From contig JAHLKT010000004.1 of NCBI GenBank assembly GCA_020444545.1, positions 248,001 to 312,000 on the forward strand: a DNA stretch of 64,000 nucleotides. The letters run 5' to 3'. The notes beneath the pieces were generated by a model. The model saw only the letters and a list, made by a program, of their open reading frames with translations. It had not been told where the DNA came from and did not search any database. Shown one piece after another: positions 62,222 through 64,000 of the stretch (position 1 is the first letter of the stretch; each line of letters opens with the position of its first letter). This stretch comes from Desulfarculaceae bacterium. GTDB taxonomy: Bacteria; Desulfobacterota; Desulfarculia; Desulfarculales; Desulfarculaceae. The translations under genes were made by a program, and so were the position numbers.

Positions 62222-63223
62222 TCACCTCCGGCGGGCCCGCACCGCTTCCACGATGCCGTAAACCCCGCGGGGCTGCGCCGCGGCGATGACCATGATTATG
62301 AGACCGTAGAGCGCCAGGTCCATGCCCGCGAAGCCCGCCTGACCGCCCAGCCAGGAGCCCAGGTAGTTCTTCATGGGCACCAGGATGGCCGCGCCGATGA
62401 TGGGGCCCCAGATGGAGCCCGCCCCGCCCAGCATGGCCATCATGGCGATCAAGACCGACAGGTCCAGGCTCATCACGTCCTCGGGCTCGATGTTGTAGTT
62501 GTAGCAGGCGTGGAAGGAGCCCACCGCGGCCACGAAGGCGGTGGCCGTGGCGTAGGCCTTGATCTTGGACCAGTGCACGTCGATGCCCAGAGAGCGGGCC
62601 ACGCTCTCGTTGTCCTTGATGGCCCTGAGCTGGTAGCCCAGGCGCGAGTGCCGGAAGCCGTTGACGTAGATCAGGCCGATCAGGAACATGCCCAGGAGGA
62701 TGTAGTAGTAGTAGTAATCCTCGCGGAACTGCAAGTAGAGCCAGTTGGGGAAGTCGCCCTTGATGGGCAGCTCCAGGCCCCGCGCCCCGCCCACGAAGTT
62801 CCACACCTCGAACAGGTCTTTGAGGACCAGGCTGGTGGCGATGGTGGCGATGGCGAAGTAGTGGCCCTTGAGCCGGAACAGCGGGTAGCCGATGATGAAG
62901 GACCAACCCACCGCGAAGGCCATGCCCAGAGGCAGGGAGAACCAGAAAGGCACGTTCCAGCGGATCATCATCACCGCGGTGGTGTAGGCGCCGATGCCCA
63001 CGTACTGCGCCTTGCCCAGGTCCACCTGGCCGCCGTAGCCGCCGATTAGGTTCCAGCCCATGCCGTAGAGGCTGAAGGCCAGGAACTGGATCATGGTCGC
63101 CATGCCGAAGCTGGAGTGGGGCATCGCCGGGAAGCCCAGCAAAAACACCAGCACCGCCGACGCCAAGGCCAGCTCGGTCTTGGGCAGGTCCGAGAAGTTG
63201 AAGGCGTTTTTTATTGCTTCCAT
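62222..63223 (-). CDS. livM: branched-chain amino acid ABC transporter permease LivM
   Basis: A 333-residue permease with about eight to ten helices. The GGYGGQVDLGKAQYVGIGAY stretch and the EAA-type loop (LGYQLRAIKDNESVARSLGID) are typical of LivM. A run of five tyrosines (REDYYYYYILL) precedes a central helix. Its start overlaps the 3' end of livH by 13 bases. Confidence 0.94.
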   Translation of the reverse strand: MEAIKNAFNFSDLPKTELALASAVLVFLLGFPAMPHSSFGMATMIQFLAFSLYGMGWNLIGGYGGQVDLGKAQYVGIGAYTTAVMMIRWNVPFWFSLPLGMAFAVGWSFIIGYPLFRLKGHYFAIATIATSLVLKDLFEVWNFVGGARGLELPIKGDFPNWLYLQFREDYYYYYILLGMFLIGLIYVNGFRHSRLGYQLRAIKDNESVARSLGIDVHWSKIKAYATATAFVAAVGSFHACYNYNIEPEDVMSLDLSVLIAMMAMLGGAGSIWGPIIGAAILVPMKNYLGSWLGGQAGFAGMDLALYGLIIMVIAAAQPRGVYGIVEAVRARRR

Positions 63224-64000
63224 CCGAAGAGCCCCTGCGGCCGCAAGACCATTATCAAGAAGTAGATTGCGTACACCATGGTGTACTTGAAGGAGTGGAT
63301 GTCCAGGCCGGTGACGTCAACCAGGCGCATCATGGAATCCCACACCGGCGGAATGTTGACGATGATGCCGATGAGGATGCCCGCGACAAGGGCGCCCCGC
63401 ACGCTGCCGAAACCGCCCAGGGCCACGGTGGCGAAGGCGATCATGGTGAACAATAGGCCCACCCCCGGCTCCACCGGCCAGAAGTTGACCAGGAGCCCGC
63501 CGGCGATGCCCACCGAGGCACCGCCCACGGCCCAGGCCAGGGCGTTCATCTTCTCGGTGGAGATGCCCATATAGCGGGCGCCTTCCGCGTCCAGGCTGGT
63601 GGCGGTGAGCGCCCTGCCCACCTTGGTGCGGTTGATCAGCCACCACACCACCGCGAAGCTGACCAGGCTCAAGACCGCCACGGCCAACTTGGTGGATTCC
63701 AGCACCACCCCCGGCCCCACGATGAAGCTCTTGCCCACCAGCCAGCCCTGGTGGATGACCCGAGGCTCGCTGCCCATGAACAACAAGGCCAGGTTGCGCA
63801 GGAAAATCATAAGTCCGAAGGTGCCGAAGAGCTGGGCGATCATTGGGCCCTTGATCAAAAAGCGGATGAGCCCGAAGTAGCACATCACGCCCAGCAACGC
63901 GCCCACCAGCCCGGCGATGGGCAGGGTGAGCACCGGATCGATGCCCAATAGGGGGCTGGTGAGCAGGGTGGTGTACATGCCCACCATCAAGAACTCGCCG
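63211..64000 (-). CDS. livH: branched-chain amino acid ABC transporter permease LivH (5' end outside window)
   Basis: About 262 C-terminal residues of a LivH-type permease. The frame is open to base 64000, where GEFLMVGMYTT matches the conserved region after the first helices, so roughly 30-40 residues are missing. GRALTATSLDAEGARYMGI is the loop contacting the ATPases. It ends in LIMVLRPQGLFG, a typical LivH terminus, and is followed by livM. Confidence 0.93.
   Translation of the reverse strand, partial: GEFLMVGMYTTLLTSPLLGIDPVLTLPIAGLVGALLGVMCYFGLIRFLIKGPMIAQLFGTFGLMIFLRNLALLFMGSEPRVIHQGWLVGKSFIVGPGVVLESTKLAVAVLSLVSFAVVWWLINRTKVGRALTATSLDAEGARYMGISTEKMNALAWAVGGASVGIAGGLLVNFWPVEPGVGLLFTMIAFATVALGGFGSVRGALVAGILIGIIVNIPPVWDSMMRLVDVTGLDIHSFKYTMVYAIYFLIMVLRPQGLFGWKQ

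Overview
The window is 64 kb of very GC-rich DNA, packed almost end to end with genes (one or two bases, or overlapping ATGA junctions, between many of them). The gene content suggests an anaerobic Desulfobacterota (Deltaproteobacteria) of the Desulfarculales kind: ADP-forming acyl-CoA synthetase, sigma-54 enhancer-binding regulator, beta-oxidation genes, TRAP transporter, GlcD/GlcF-type oxidase, indolepyruvate:ferredoxin oxidoreductase, archaeal-type phosphoglycerate mutase and branched-chain amino acid ABC transporter. This taxonomic placement is inference; no rRNA or other phylogenetic marker was tested. No rRNA, tRNA, CRISPR array, insertion sequence or prophage was seen.

Layout. (1) 1-8.9 kb, plus strand: an acyl-CoA synthetase fragment, an Old-Yellow-Enzyme-type flavoprotein, a PAS/sigma-54 activator, then a beta-oxidation operon (acyl-CoA dehydrogenase, 3-hydroxyacyl-CoA dehydrogenase, thiolase, acyl-CoA ligase). 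A textbook -24/-12 promoter (3928-3943) with three related 18-bp dyads upstream sits between activator and operon; a terminator closes the operon at 8838-8866. (2) 8.9-21.5 kb, plus strand: one long operon joining a TRAP importer, a D-2-hydroxyacid oxidase (GlcD/GlcF), an FrhB-like iron-sulphur flavoprotein, IorAB, a LarA-type racemase, an enoyl-CoA hydratase and an MFS carrier. Read together, these could import a 2-hydroxy acid, racemise it, oxidise it to the 2-oxo acid and convert that to acyl-CoA with reduction of ferredoxin.

(3) 21.5-37.8 kb, minus strand: an aromatic amino acid supercluster in three transcription units, each preceded by a promoter, a small leader peptide and a Rho-independent attenuator. 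Unit 1 is trpE-trpG-aroF-aroA-aroE-aroKB-aroC-aroQ (leader WFYWW); unit 2 is a second DAHP synthase, pheA and tyrA (leader FYFYFYYF); unit 3 is trpD-C-F-B-A (leader WRYWWWY). Together they encode every shikimate-pathway step and all tryptophan steps, plus chorismate mutase, prephenate dehydratase and prephenate dehydrogenase. Only the aminotransferase is missing.

(4) 37.9-50.8 kb, minus strand: a small sulfite-oxidase-fold protein, tatC, tatB, uvrC, an alpha/beta hydrolase, uvrB, a flavodoxin-fold quinone reductase, an AbiGi-like protein, cysS, fused ispDF and a ClC channel. Between the AbiGi-like gene and the reductase is a 137-bp segment bounded by 12-bp perfect inverted repeats and holding three further hairpins. 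(5) 51-56.7 kb, plus strand: phoB-phoR-arsC-histone-deacetylase-like-acetyl-CoA-synthetase-like. The last protein has lost its P-loop and its catalytic (acetylatable) lysine, which is striking beside a deacetylase. (6) 56.7-64 kb: a MaoC hydratase, apgM with an unknown PP-loop-like partner, an orphan PAS histidine kinase, and livF-G-M-H, the last cut by the window end.
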